Assembly: GCA_026399515.1 (NCBI GenBank) | Contig: JAPLQT010000117.1 | Location: 1 to 64,000, forward strand | Source of the DNA: Pseudomonadota bacterium | GTDB taxonomy: Bacteria; Pseudomonadota; Gammaproteobacteria; Burkholderiales; Rhodocyclaceae | DNA: 64,000 bases | Reading direction: 5' to 3' | Part shown: positions 9,543 through 17,841 of the stretch, piece by piece | Layout of the letters: each line of letters opens with the position of its first letter | How positions within the stretch are numbered: position 1 is the stretch's first letter | The notes under the pieces: generated by a model | Told to the model about the DNA's origin: nothing | The model's input: the letters and a program-made list of their open reading frames with translations, nothing else | Database searches by the model: none | Program-made: the position numbers and the translations under genes

Positions 9543-11159
9543 ATGGAAAGAGCGCAAACACATAGCGACACCCTGGTGATCGGCGGAGGCATTGCCGGCA
9601 TCGTTGCGGCCATCGAATTGTTGTCCGCCGGCAAGCGGGTGACGATAATCGATCGCGACAGCGAGGAAAATTTCGGCGGCCTGGCCAAGGAAAGTTTCGG
9701 CGGCATCCTAGTCGTTGGCAGCGACGAACAACGACGTGCCGGCCTCAAGGACACACCCGAGCTGGCGCTGGCGGACTGGCTGGCTTTCGGCGAGTTCAAA
9801 GAACCCGGCAACCCGGATGAACTGTGGCCCCGGCGTTGGGCCGAGGCGTATGTGAACGACAGCGCGGGCGATGTCTACCGCTGGCTCAAGGCGCGCGGCA
9901 TCGGTTTCCTGCCCCTGCCGTTATGGGTCGAACGCGGTGACTCCACGCGCGGCAATTCGGTGCCACGCTGGCATGTAGTCTGGGGCACCGGCCAGGGCCT
10001 GATGCGGCAGTTGATCAGCCGGTTGCGCGGCCATCCGCACAGCGATCTGCTGACGCTGCGCTTCGGCCAACGCGTCGAGGAACTCATCGCAGAGGGTGGC
10101 CGCATCGCCGGCTGCCGGGGCGTCACCGAGGACGGCAATCAGCCATTCGAGGCGCGCGCCGACTCGGTGCTGGTCGCCACCGGCGGCATCAACGGCAGCC
10201 TCGAACGCGTGCGTCGCCACTGGCATGCCGACTGGCGCACGCCGCCTGCCACGATCCTCAACGGCGCGCACAAGTTTGCGGACGGCACGCTGCACGACGC
10301 CGTGCAAACCATCGGTGGCAAGCTCACCCATCTCGACCGGATGTGGAACTACGCTGCCGGCGTGCATCACTGGCTCCCGCGCAAGCCCGAGCACGGTCTC
10401 TCCCTGGTGCCGCCGCGCTCGGCGCTGTGGCTCAACTGGCGCGGCGAGCGCATGCTGCCGCCGCTGGTGACCGGCTTCGACACGCGCGACCTGGTGACAC
10501 AAATTTGCAAGCAGGAACGGCAATATTCGTGGCAGTTGCTCAACCGCAAGATCGCGCTGAAGGAACTGGCGGTCTCAGGCGCCGAATTCAATCCTTCCAT
10601 TCGCGACGGAGCCAAGCTCGGCCTGCTGCGCGACCTGCTGTTCGGCAACCGCTGGCTGCTGAAGGAGATGACGAGCCATTGCCAGGACTTCGTCGTCGCT
10701 GCATCGCTGCCGGAACTTGTCGAAAAGATGAACCGCCTGCAAGGCGATCGCAGCGTCGACATCGCCACGGTGAATGCCGAGGCCACCCGCTATGACGTGC
10801 AGATCGAAAATGGCGAACCCTACAACGACGAGCAGTTGCGCCGCATTGCCCTGGTGCGTCAGTGGAAAGGCGACCGCCTGCGCACCTGCAAGTTCCAGAA
10901 GATTCTCGATCCCGGCGCCGGGCCGCTGATCGCGATCCGCGAATTCATCATCAGCCGCAAGAGCCTCGGCGGCATCCAGACCGACCTCGACAGCCGCGTG
11001 CTCGATCTCGGCGGTACGGCGATTCCCGGCCTCTACGCGGCCGGCGAAGCGGCCGGCTTCGGCGGTGGCGGCATGAACGGCTTGCGCGGCCTGGAAGGCA
11101 CTTTCCTGGGCGGCTGCATTTACGGCGCGCGCCGTGCGGCTGCGGCCATCCTGAGATAG
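9543..11159 (+). CDS. FAD-binding dehydrogenase (KstD/fumarate reductase-like flavoprotein)
   Basis: The 538-residue protein opens with a Rossmann FAD-binding motif, TLVIGGGIAGIVAAIE (about residues 11-26), and an acidic residue ending the second strand (IIDRD). Its C-terminal FAD-domain segment is GLYAAGEAAGFGGGGMNGLR. This is the architecture of 3-ketosteroid dehydrogenase and fumarate reductase flavoproteins, often annotated simply as FAD-binding dehydrogenase. The true substrate is unknown. It lies 12 bases after the AraC regulator and 28 bases before a ThDP enzyme, which suggests a small catabolic operon. Confidence 0.8.
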   Translation: MERAQTHSDTLVIGGGIAGIVAAIELLSAGKRVTIIDRDSEENFGGLAKESFGGILVVGSDEQRRAGLKDTPELALADWLAFGEFKEPGNPDELWPRRWAEAYVNDSAGDVYRWLKARGIGFLPLPLWVERGDSTRGNSVPRWHVVWGTGQGLMRQLISRLRGHPHSDLLTLRFGQRVEELIAEGGRIAGCRGVTEDGNQPFEARADSVLVATGGINGSLERVRRHWHADWRTPPATILNGAHKFADGTLHDAVQTIGGKLTHLDRMWNYAAGVHHWLPRKPEHGLSLVPPRSALWLNWRGERMLPPLVTGFDTRDLVTQICKQERQYSWQLLNRKIALKELAVSGAEFNPSIRDGAKLGLLRDLLFGNRWLLKEMTSHCQDFVVAASLPELVEKMNRLQGDRSVDIATVNAEATRYDVQIENGEPYNDEQLRRIALVRQWKGDRLRTCKFQKILDPGAGPLIAIREFIISRKSLGGIQTDLDSRVLDLGGTAIPGLYAAGEAAGFGGGGMNGLRGLEGTFLGGCIYGARRAAAAILR

Positions 11160-11187
11160 CTGGCGAACACACAACGAGGAGGCCCAC

Positions 11188-12843
11188 ATGGCCAATGGCG
11201 CCAATGCCCTTATCCGGACGCTGGTCGATGCCGGCATTACCACCTGTTTTACCAATCCCGGCACGTCGGAGATGCACTTCGTGGCCGCGCTCGACAGCGT
11301 ACCCGAAATGCGTGCTGTGCTCGCGCTGTTCGAGGGCGTCGCCACAGGCGCGGCGGATGGCTACGCCCGCATGGCCGACAAGCCCGCCGCCACGCTGCTG
11401 CACCTGGGCTGCGGCTTGGGCAACGGCCTAGCCAACCTGCACAACGCACGCAAGGGCAGGGTACCCGTTCTGAACATCGTCGGCGACCACGCCACCCACC
11501 ACACGCAGTATGACGCCCAACTGCAATCGGACATCGAAACCGTGGCCCGCAACGTGTCGTCGTGGGTACGCACCTCGCAGAGCACGGCTGCGCTGTGCCA
11601 AGACGCAGTCGAAGCCGTTGCAGCGTGCATGGGTCCGCCCGGCCAAGTGGCCACACTGATATTGCCGGCCGACGTGTCGTGGGGCGAAGGTGGCGCGCCC
11701 ATGCCGCCTCCGGAATTTGCCCCACCGCCCGCGGCGGAAGACGCCACCGTGGCGGCCATCGCCCAAGCATTGCAGGGCGAGGGCAAAAAAGCCATCCTTT
11801 TGGGCGGGAAGTCGCTGCGCGCCCCCGCGCTGATCGCCGCGGCCCGCATCGCCGCGCGCACCGGCGCCAAGCTGTTTGCCGAGGTCTTCCCCACGCGCAT
11901 CGAGCGCGGTGCCGGATTGCCTGCGGTCGAGCGTATTGCCTACCTGGCCGAACTGGCCTCGGTGCAGTTGGCCGGGCTGGACCACCTCATCCTGGTCGAT
12001 GCCAAGGCGCCCGTTTCGTTCTTCGCCTACCCCGACAAGAAAAGCTACCTAGTACCCGACGGTTGCCAAGTGCACGAGCTGGCGTCGTTCACACAGGACG
12101 TGATGGCCAGCCTGGAGAAGCTGTCCACGTCCGTCGGTGCCGAGCTGGCCACGCCCGTACTGCAACCGCCTCAGCGCCCCGGCCGCCCGCGCGGCAAATT
12201 CACGGCCGACAAGGTGTGCAAGGCCATCGGGCACCTGCTGCCGGAAAACGCCATCATCGTCGATGAAGCGCAGACCTCGGGCATCATGTTGCCGCTGTAT
12301 ACCGCTGGCGCCCCCCGCCACGACGTGCTCACACTGACGGGCGGCGCCATCGGCCAGGGTTTGCCCAACGCCGTGGGCGCGGCGATTGCCTGCCCGGACC
12401 GCAAGGTGATTGCACTGGCTGGTGACGGTTCGGCCATGTACACCATTCAGGCCTTGTGGACCATGGCGCGCGAGAAGCTCGACGTTATCTCCATCGTCTT
12501 TAATAACCGCTCCTATGCAATTCTCAACGTCGAGTTGCGGCGGGTGGGAGCAGTCGGTGCCGGCGACAAGGCCAGGGCCCAACTCGACCTGAGAAATCCT
12601 CCACTGGACTTTGTGCGCCTGGGCGAAAGCATGGGCGTGCCCTCGCGCCGCGCCACCACCACCGAAGAATTTCTGGCCGCCTTTGAGCACGCCCTGCGCA
12701 CTCCGGGGCCCCACCTCATCGAGGCTATCGTGCCCCCGAGCCTGGCCGGGCTGAAGCTGCGCGTGCTGCCGTACCTGCTGCAATCGCTGGCCAACCTGCC
12801 GCAGCCGATTGCGCGGGCTATCAAGCGCGGCATTGCACCCTGA
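11188..12843 (+). CDS. Thiamine diphosphate-dependent enzyme (acetolactate synthase large-subunit-like)
   Basis: The 551-residue protein has the three-domain ThDP fold. The catalytic Glu is in ALFEGVATGAADGYARM (about residue 49). The cofactor-binding GDG...NN motif is LAGDGSAMYTIQALW followed by IVFNNRSYAIL near residues 410-445. It resembles acetolactate synthase-like and benzoylformate decarboxylase-like enzymes rather than biosynthetic IlvB, and no ilvN small subunit is adjacent. The ribosome site AACGAGGAGGCCCAC precedes the ATG. Pairing with the flavoprotein suggests a shared pathway of unknown substrate. Confidence 0.85.
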   Translation: MANGANALIRTLVDAGITTCFTNPGTSEMHFVAALDSVPEMRAVLALFEGVATGAADGYARMADKPAATLLHLGCGLGNGLANLHNARKGRVPVLNIVGDHATHHTQYDAQLQSDIETVARNVSSWVRTSQSTAALCQDAVEAVAACMGPPGQVATLILPADVSWGEGGAPMPPPEFAPPPAAEDATVAAIAQALQGEGKKAILLGGKSLRAPALIAAARIAARTGAKLFAEVFPTRIERGAGLPAVERIAYLAELASVQLAGLDHLILVDAKAPVSFFAYPDKKSYLVPDGCQVHELASFTQDVMASLEKLSTSVGAELATPVLQPPQRPGRPRGKFTADKVCKAIGHLLPENAIIVDEAQTSGIMLPLYTAGAPRHDVLTLTGGAIGQGLPNAVGAAIACPDRKVIALAGDGSAMYTIQALWTMAREKLDVISIVFNNRSYAILNVELRRVGAVGAGDKARAQLDLRNPPLDFVRLGESMGVPSRRATTTEEFLAAFEHALRTPGPHLIEAIVPPSLAGLKLRVLPYLLQSLANLPQPIARAIKRGIAP

Positions 12844-13026
12844 AGACCCGCTCTGCGGCGGTTTCTGTCGCAGGTGCCGCTGCTGCGCCTTGGCACCTCG
12901 TGGCAACACGGGCGCTGAAGCGGAAGATCATCGGGTAATCCGGGAACCGTTAGTGTTCCGCAAGGCTTGAAACCGGTGCGGCATCAGCGTAGTATAACAA
13001 TCGTTATAACTTCGCTGGAGCCCGCC

Positions 13027-13251
13027 ATGCACATCCTCAAACTCACCCAGATCGGCAATTCCGTCGGCGTCATCCTGCCCAAGGAGGTGTTGGCCAACCT
13101 GAAAGTGGAGAAGGGCGAGTCTATCTTTCTGACCGAGACCCCCGAGGGCTATGTCGTAACGCCCTATGATCCCGCGCTGGACGACCAGATGACGGCCGGA
13201 CGCGAATTCATGCGCGAGTTTCGCGACACCTTCCACGCGCTCGCCAAGTGA
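13027..13251 (+). CDS. AbrB/MazE-type antitoxin
   Basis: The product is 74 residues with an N-terminal swapped-hairpin AbrB DNA-binding pattern: LTQIGNSVGVILPKEVLANL, then KGESIFLTETPEGYVV. The ATG at 13027 gives the expected short N-terminus; in-frame upstream codons would add residues the family does not have. Its stop overlaps the GTG start of the Doc-like toxin by 4 bases. It should neutralise that toxin and repress the pair's promoter, which lies in the AT-richer stretch just upstream. Confidence 0.87.
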   Translation: MHILKLTQIGNSVGVILPKEVLANLKVEKGESIFLTETPEGYVVTPYDPALDDQMTAGREFMREFRDTFHALAK

Positions 13252-13634
13252 ACTGGCGCTGGATCGACAAGCAGGCGCTGCTGCTGCTGCATGGCGAGAG
13301 CCTTGCCGAACATGGCGGCGCTGCCGGCATGCGCGACCCTGGCTTGCTCGACTCCGCGCTGGCTCGCGCACCCAATCTCGCGGCCTACGGCGAGCCGGAT
13401 GTTGCGGCGCTTGCCGCCACCTACGGCTTCGGGATCGCGCGCAACCATCCCTTCGTCGATGGCAACAAACGCGCGGCATTTCTGTCCGTCGGTCTTTTCC
13501 TTGCACTGAATGGCTATCGGCTGGTGGCGACACAAGCGGATGCAACCGTCGTCATGTTGACTCTCGCCGCCGGCGATCTCGGTGAAGCCGAGTTCGCCGG
13601 CTGGCTGCGTGCACACCTCGAGCCGCGCCGATGA
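13248..13634 (+). CDS. doc: Doc-type (death-on-curing, Fic-fold) toxin
   Basis: The 128-residue protein carries the Fic-fold loop HPFVDGNKR at residues 67-75. Doc proteins phosphorylate EF-Tu at a threonine and stop translation, whereas true Fic enzymes AMPylate and have HPFxxGNGR. Here the last part is NKR, as in Doc. The start is GTG, overlapping the antitoxin stop, so the pair is translationally coupled. The protein seems intact and full length. Confidence 0.88.
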   Translation: MNWRWIDKQALLLLHGESLAEHGGAAGMRDPGLLDSALARAPNLAAYGEPDVAALAATYGFGIARNHPFVDGNKRAAFLSVGLFLALNGYRLVATQADATVVMLTLAAGDLGEAEFAGWLRAHLEPRR

Positions 13635-13774
13635 CGGTTCTCCTACAGGCGAGGCGACGTGGGCTAAGTCCACGTCACAACCCGTAAATCGGAATTGCAC
13701 TTCGAATTTGAACGCGCGCCTTGACGCCTATCGGGGAACTGTGACGCCTATTGCCCCAAAAACAAAGGCGGGCA

Positions 13775-14170
13775 CTAGTCCTTCGGCAGCACCCGCTTGC
13801 AGCCGTCGGCGCCGACGGCGACATAGGTCAGCGTGGCCTCGGTGACTTTCACCACCAGCGGATTCGCCGGATGGCGCTCGGCGTAGACCTGAACGTCCAC
13901 GGTGATCGAGGTGTTGCCGACCTTCACCACCTCGGCATAGAAGCTCACTATATCGCCGACCGAGATCGGTTGTTTGAACAGGAAGGAGTTGACTGCCACC
14001 GTCTTGATGCGTCCGCGGGCGCGGCGCAGGGCAGGTATGCTGCCGGCGATGTCGACCTGGGCCATCACCCAGCCACCGAAGATGTCGCCGCTCGGGTTCA
14101 TGTCCGAAGGCATCGGCACCACCCGCAATACCGGCTCCTGAGCCGGCAATCTCACCGCTTGATTACTCAT
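13775..14170 (-). CDS. YciA-like acyl-CoA thioesterase (hotdog fold)
   Basis: The product is 131 residues with the hotdog thioesterase core: PSDMNPSGDIFGGWVMAQVD holds the catalytic Asp and Asn region, and VNSFLFKQPISVGDIVSFYA follows. YciA-type enzymes hydrolyse acyl-CoA esters in the cytoplasm. Two adjacent ATGs are possible starts (14173 and 14170); the second has better spacing from the GGAGG ribosome site. It lies just downstream of the molybdopterin oxidoreductase on the same strand. Confidence 0.88.
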   Translation of the reverse strand: MSNQAVRLPAQEPVLRVVPMPSDMNPSGDIFGGWVMAQVDIAGSIPALRRARGRIKTVAVNSFLFKQPISVGDIVSFYAEVVKVGNTSITVDVQVYAERHPANPLVVKVTEATLTYVAVGADGCKRVLPKD

Positions 14171-14185
14171 CATAAGCCTCCGTGT

Positions 14186-14313
14186 TCATTGATCCGCCGC
14201 CAGGCTCACTTCCACCAGGCAGTCATAGAAGGTCGGCCCGCCGCCCATGTCGGTAAGCGCCTGCGAGGTCACGGCGTTGGCGTTCTCGCCGTCACCGGAG
14301 AGCTTGCGCCACC
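14186..14313 (-). pseudogene. Out-of-frame C-terminal end of the molybdopterin oxidoreductase
   Basis: In the frame next to the one used upstream, this stretch reads WWRKLSGDGENANAVTSQ and then ALTDMGGGPTFYDCLVEVSL before a TGA at 14186-14188. That is the usual end of this oxidoreductase family (a GENANALTS-type cofactor-binding segment). The intact gene would therefore span 14186-16238. The break lies at the TTGGTGG run around 14309-14316. The conservation of the tail argues for a recent mutation or a sequencing error rather than long decay. Confidence 0.8.
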
Positions 14314-16238
14314 AAGGGTGCCGACACGACTCCCGTGCGGACTTTGTCGGTCACCTCCGCCCAGGCATGGAAAGCGCCGCGATCATTGGCGATGCGCAGC
14401 TTCCGTCCCGCCGCGATGCCGCGCGGCAACGCGTCGTCGGGATGGATCAGGAGCCTCGGCCGGCCTTCCGCCTTGAGGAAGCGCGGCAGGTTGGCGAAGC
14501 TGGAGTTGAGGAAATTACGCGCCGGCGGGGAGATTATCGCCAGCGGATAACGCGCCGCCAGCGCCGGGTTGCTGCGCGGCGACTCGTAGGGCGGAACGTA
14601 AGTCGGCAGCGGGTCGTAGCCCTGGCGCTCGAGACCGGCGGAGTGGAACTCGCATTTGCCCGAGGGCGTCTTGAAGCCGCCTTGGGCGAAGGGGGCGTGG
14701 GGCTTCGGTAGATTCAGCCTGCTCCAGCCGCGGTCGGCAAGCACCGGCCACGCGACGCTGCGCTGGTCGGCAATATCGAAGGCTTGCGCCGCGATACACG
14801 CATCGTCTTCGGCAAAACAGGCTTCGTCGAAGCCCATGCGCCGGGCCAGCAGGCGGAAGATTTCGCTGTTCGGCTTGGCCTCGCCGAGCGGCGCGATAGC
14901 CGGCTGGCTGGCGAGCATATAGAGGTGGCCGTAGGAGCGGTGGACATCCAGATGCTCCAACTGGGTCGTCGCCGGCAGCAGGATATCGGCATAGTCTGCC
15001 GTGTCGGTCTGAAAATGCTCCAGCACCACGCAGAACAAGTCCTCCCGGCTGAAGCCCTGGCGCACCCTGGCGCCGTCGGGCGCGATGGCGAGCGGATTGG
15101 AGTTGTAGACGCAGACGGCGCGGATGCCGTCGGTGCGGCTCAGCAGCGCATCACCGATGGAGGACATGTTGATGGTGCGACGGGGAAAGCGCTCTGGGTA
15201 AAGATCGGGACGTTCCAGCGCATCGCGGGCCACGGCGAAATTGCCCGAACTCGACAGCAAGATGCCCCCTGCCGCGTCGCGCCAGGCGCCCACCAGCGCC
15301 GGCAGGCAGGCGATCGCCCGCACCGCGCTGGCTCCTCCGGCGCAACGTTGCAGCCCGTAATTGACACGGATCGCGGCGGGTCGGGTGCCGCCGTATTCGC
15401 GCGCCAGCGCCCGGATGTCCTCGGCCGCCAGGCCCGTCTCGGCGGCGGCCCGCTCCGGCGTCCAGGCCGCGACACGTTCGGCCAATACTTCGAAGCCCAG
15501 GGTGTACTTGTCGATATAGTCGCGATCGATCAGGTTTTCCGCGATCAGCACCTGCATCATCGCCAACGCCAGCGCGCCGTCGGTGCCGGGCATCGGCGCC
15601 AGATGCAGATCGCATTTCTCGGCCGTCTCGCTGCGCAGCGGGTCGATGCACACCAGGCGCGCGCCGCGCCGCTTGGCCTGCTGCAAGCCGCGCCACAGAT
15701 GCAGATTGGAGACCACCGGGTTGCCGCCCCAGATCAGGATCAGGCGGGCGTTCTCGAACTCCTCGACGTCCATGCCGAGCATCGCCCCGATGGTCGCCGT
15801 GTACCCAGCCATCCCCGCCGTGGAACAAATGGTGCGATCCAGGAATGACGCTCCCAGGCGATGGAAAAACCGCCGGTCCATCGAAGCGCCCTGGACATAG
15901 CCCATGGTACCGGCATAGCTGTAGGGCAATATGGCGCGCGGATCGTCGGCATAGATTTCGCCGAAGCGGGCGGCGATGGTATCCAGTGCTTCATCCCAGG
16001 AAATGCGCTCGAAGCGGCCCTCGCCTTTCTTGCCGACGCGCTTCATCGGATGCAGCAGGCGGTCCGGCGAATAGGTACGTTCCGGATAATAGGCCACCTT
16101 GGTGCAAAGGGTGCCGGCGGTGGTCGGGTGCTCGGGATCGCCGCGCACCTTGACGGCCCGGCCCTCCTCCACCGTCACCAGCAGGGCGCAGGTATCGGGG
16201 CAATCGTGAGGGCAGGCGGCGCGGATAGTTGTGGTCAT
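14292..16238 (-). CDS. Molybdopterin oxidoreductase (4Fe-4S, Mo-bisMGD), frameshifted C-terminus
   Basis: The 648 codons encode a member of the DMSO reductase superfamily. Residues 8-40 hold the [4Fe-4S] ligands (CPHDCPDTC, then GTLCTKV). Later segments such as YNSNPLAIAPD and ATTQLEHLDVHRSYGHLY match molybdopterin-binding domains. The frame stops early after VSAPLVAQALR. The adjacent frame continues with the normal family ending (see the next entry). Either a one-base indel near 14313 truncates the enzyme or the assembly has an error there. The physiological substrate is unknown. Confidence 0.85.
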   Translation of the reverse strand: MTTTIRAACPHDCPDTCALLVTVEEGRAVKVRGDPEHPTTAGTLCTKVAYYPERTYSPDRLLHPMKRVGKKGEGRFERISWDEALDTIAARFGEIYADDPRAILPYSYAGTMGYVQGASMDRRFFHRLGASFLDRTICSTAGMAGYTATIGAMLGMDVEEFENARLILIWGGNPVVSNLHLWRGLQQAKRRGARLVCIDPLRSETAEKCDLHLAPMPGTDGALALAMMQVLIAENLIDRDYIDKYTLGFEVLAERVAAWTPERAAAETGLAAEDIRALAREYGGTRPAAIRVNYGLQRCAGGASAVRAIACLPALVGAWRDAAGGILLSSSGNFAVARDALERPDLYPERFPRRTINMSSIGDALLSRTDGIRAVCVYNSNPLAIAPDGARVRQGFSREDLFCVVLEHFQTDTADYADILLPATTQLEHLDVHRSYGHLYMLASQPAIAPLGEAKPNSEIFRLLARRMGFDEACFAEDDACIAAQAFDIADQRSVAWPVLADRGWSRLNLPKPHAPFAQGGFKTPSGKCEFHSAGLERQGYDPLPTYVPPYESPRSNPALAARYPLAIISPPARNFLNSSFANLPRFLKAEGRPRLLIHPDDALPRGIAAGRKLRIANDRGAFHAWAEVTDKVRTGVVSAPLVAQALR

Positions 16239-16333
16239 GGAGGGACTCGACTCGGAGTTGAGCGGTCTATGCTACCAGCACGTTCGCAATCGCGCACCCC
16301 ACCCGGCTGCCCTGGGTGCGTTTATTACACCCG

Positions 16334-16888
16334 CTAACGGTAAAAGCAGGCTGCGCATACGCTGCGGTATTGCGCCGCCCCGATTTGCACCTGCGCCCCA
16401 ATCTTCTGCCGCACGCCATCCGGCCCAATCCGGATATTCATGGTGGCTTTTCTTGAGCACGAGCAGATCGATTTCAGTTCCTCGAGCTCATCCGCGAGCG
16501 CCAGCAGCATGGCGCTTCCCTCGAAGGGCCGCCCGGTGAAGTCGGTCCTCAGCCCGTAACAGATCACCGCCACGTTTTGAAGGTTGGCATACCGGTGCAG
16601 TTGCTCGACTTGCGCCGCGGTGAGGAACTGTGCCTCATCCACAAGGACGGCGCCGTGACCCAAACCAAGACTGCGCTCGTCAAAAACCGTATCTTTATCG
16701 AACAAGTCCGCCTCGCGCTCCAGACCGATCCTCGACGCGATTCTCCCCTTGCCGGACCTGTCATCGAACGCGGAGGTATACAGCCTGACCGACAGCCCGC
16801 GTTCTTCGTAATTATGGGCGACCGACAGCAAGGCAATGCTCTTGCCAGACGACATCGCGGCGTATTTGAAGAACAATTTTTTTGCCAT
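16334..16888 (-). CDS. tdk: Thymidine kinase
   Basis: The 184-residue type II thymidine kinase phosphorylates (deoxy)thymidine to dTMP using ATP. The phosphate-binding loop is AAMSSGKSIALLS near residues 11-23, and the Asp of the Walker B-like motif is in VLVDEAQFL. Two Cys pairs (ICSCS and CAACF) form the structural zinc site near the C-terminus. The length is typical. It is the first gene of a long nucleoside and nucleotide salvage region. Confidence 0.93.
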   Translation of the reverse strand: MAKKLFFKYAAMSSGKSIALLSVAHNYEERGLSVRLYTSAFDDRSGKGRIASRIGLEREADLFDKDTVFDERSLGLGHGAVLVDEAQFLTAAQVEQLHRYANLQNVAVICYGLRTDFTGRPFEGSAMLLALADELEELKSICSCSRKATMNIRIGPDGVRQKIGAQVQIGAAQYRSVCAACFYR

Positions 16889-16912
16889 GCAGAACCCTTA
16901 AATAGAATTGGC

Positions 16913-17794
16913 CTATCCGGCCGACAGCGCGAGTATGCCACCCGCGATTAACAATGCCCCGAGGAATCGAACCAGGCGATCCCCCTCTCCCAGTAGTTGG
17001 CCACCCAGCAAGGCGGCAAACAGCATCGATACTTCGCGAGCCGGCGCGACATGACTCAATGGCGCAACTTGCATGGCGTACAGTACAAGAACGTAGGGAA
17101 TCGGACTGACGATACCGACAATTGCCGCATGTTTCCACTGTGTCTTCCACAAACTCAGCGCTTCTGCGGGGTTCCGCAACACCGGTGGTATCAGAAGAAC
17201 CAAGCGCACAAAGTTACCGAAATAATCCAGGAGAATTGGCGAGAGCAGCAGCACTTTGACGCCATAGCCATCAACCACCGTGTAAGCTGCAATAAAAACG
17301 CCGGTCAGCAGCCCATAGTGCATGCCCTTGCGCAACCTCGCACGCTGTTGCGGGTCATGAACTCCGCGATACAGCCCTGGGCCGCCGGCCACCAGAATTA
17401 CGCCGAATACTACTGCGAGAATTCCACACAAACCGGTTGTCGTGATCTCCTCTCCGAGCAAAACGATCGCCCCCAGTGAGGACAGCAACGGTCCGAAACC
17501 GCGCGCCAGGGGGTACACGACGGTCAAGTCCGCCTTGCGGTAGCCACGCAGGAGGAACACGTAGTAGACGACGTGCAGCACCCCGCTGAGGACGAGTATT
17601 TCCCACTCGCGCCAGCCCCACAAAGGCACTTGATGCCATCCGGTCCACAGCCCGACCGGCGCCCAGAACACCATCAACACGATCGCGGTGAAGCAAGCGA
17701 AACGAACGTCGCCACCTGCTTTCTTCGCAACGATGTTCCAGCAAGCATGGATAAAGCCGGCGAGGATCACCAGCAGCAGTGCGGACAGCGGCAT
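16913..17794 (-). CDS. EamA/DMT-superfamily transporter
   Basis: The 293-residue protein has about ten hydrophobic segments in two related halves, the standard DMT arrangement of two EamA domains. Typical features include VYPLARGFGPLLSSLGAIVL in the first half and a matching region near the C-terminus. It sits in the inner membrane and probably exports or exchanges a small metabolite. Its position between tdk and a 5'-nucleotidase makes a nucleobase or nucleoside substrate possible, but the sequence does not prove it. Confidence 0.85.
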   Translation of the reverse strand: MPLSALLLVILAGFIHACWNIVAKKAGGDVRFACFTAIVLMVFWAPVGLWTGWHQVPLWGWREWEILVLSGVLHVVYYVFLLRGYRKADLTVVYPLARGFGPLLSSLGAIVLLGEEITTTGLCGILAVVFGVILVAGGPGLYRGVHDPQQRARLRKGMHYGLLTGVFIAAYTVVDGYGVKVLLLSPILLDYFGNFVRLVLLIPPVLRNPAEALSLWKTQWKHAAIVGIVSPIPYVLVLYAMQVAPLSHVAPAREVSMLFAALLGGQLLGEGDRLVRFLGALLIAGGILALSAG

Positions 17795-17841
17795 GGGCTC
17801 AAAGCCTCCGTGCAGGGTATCGGTGCGAGATCGCTGCCGGC

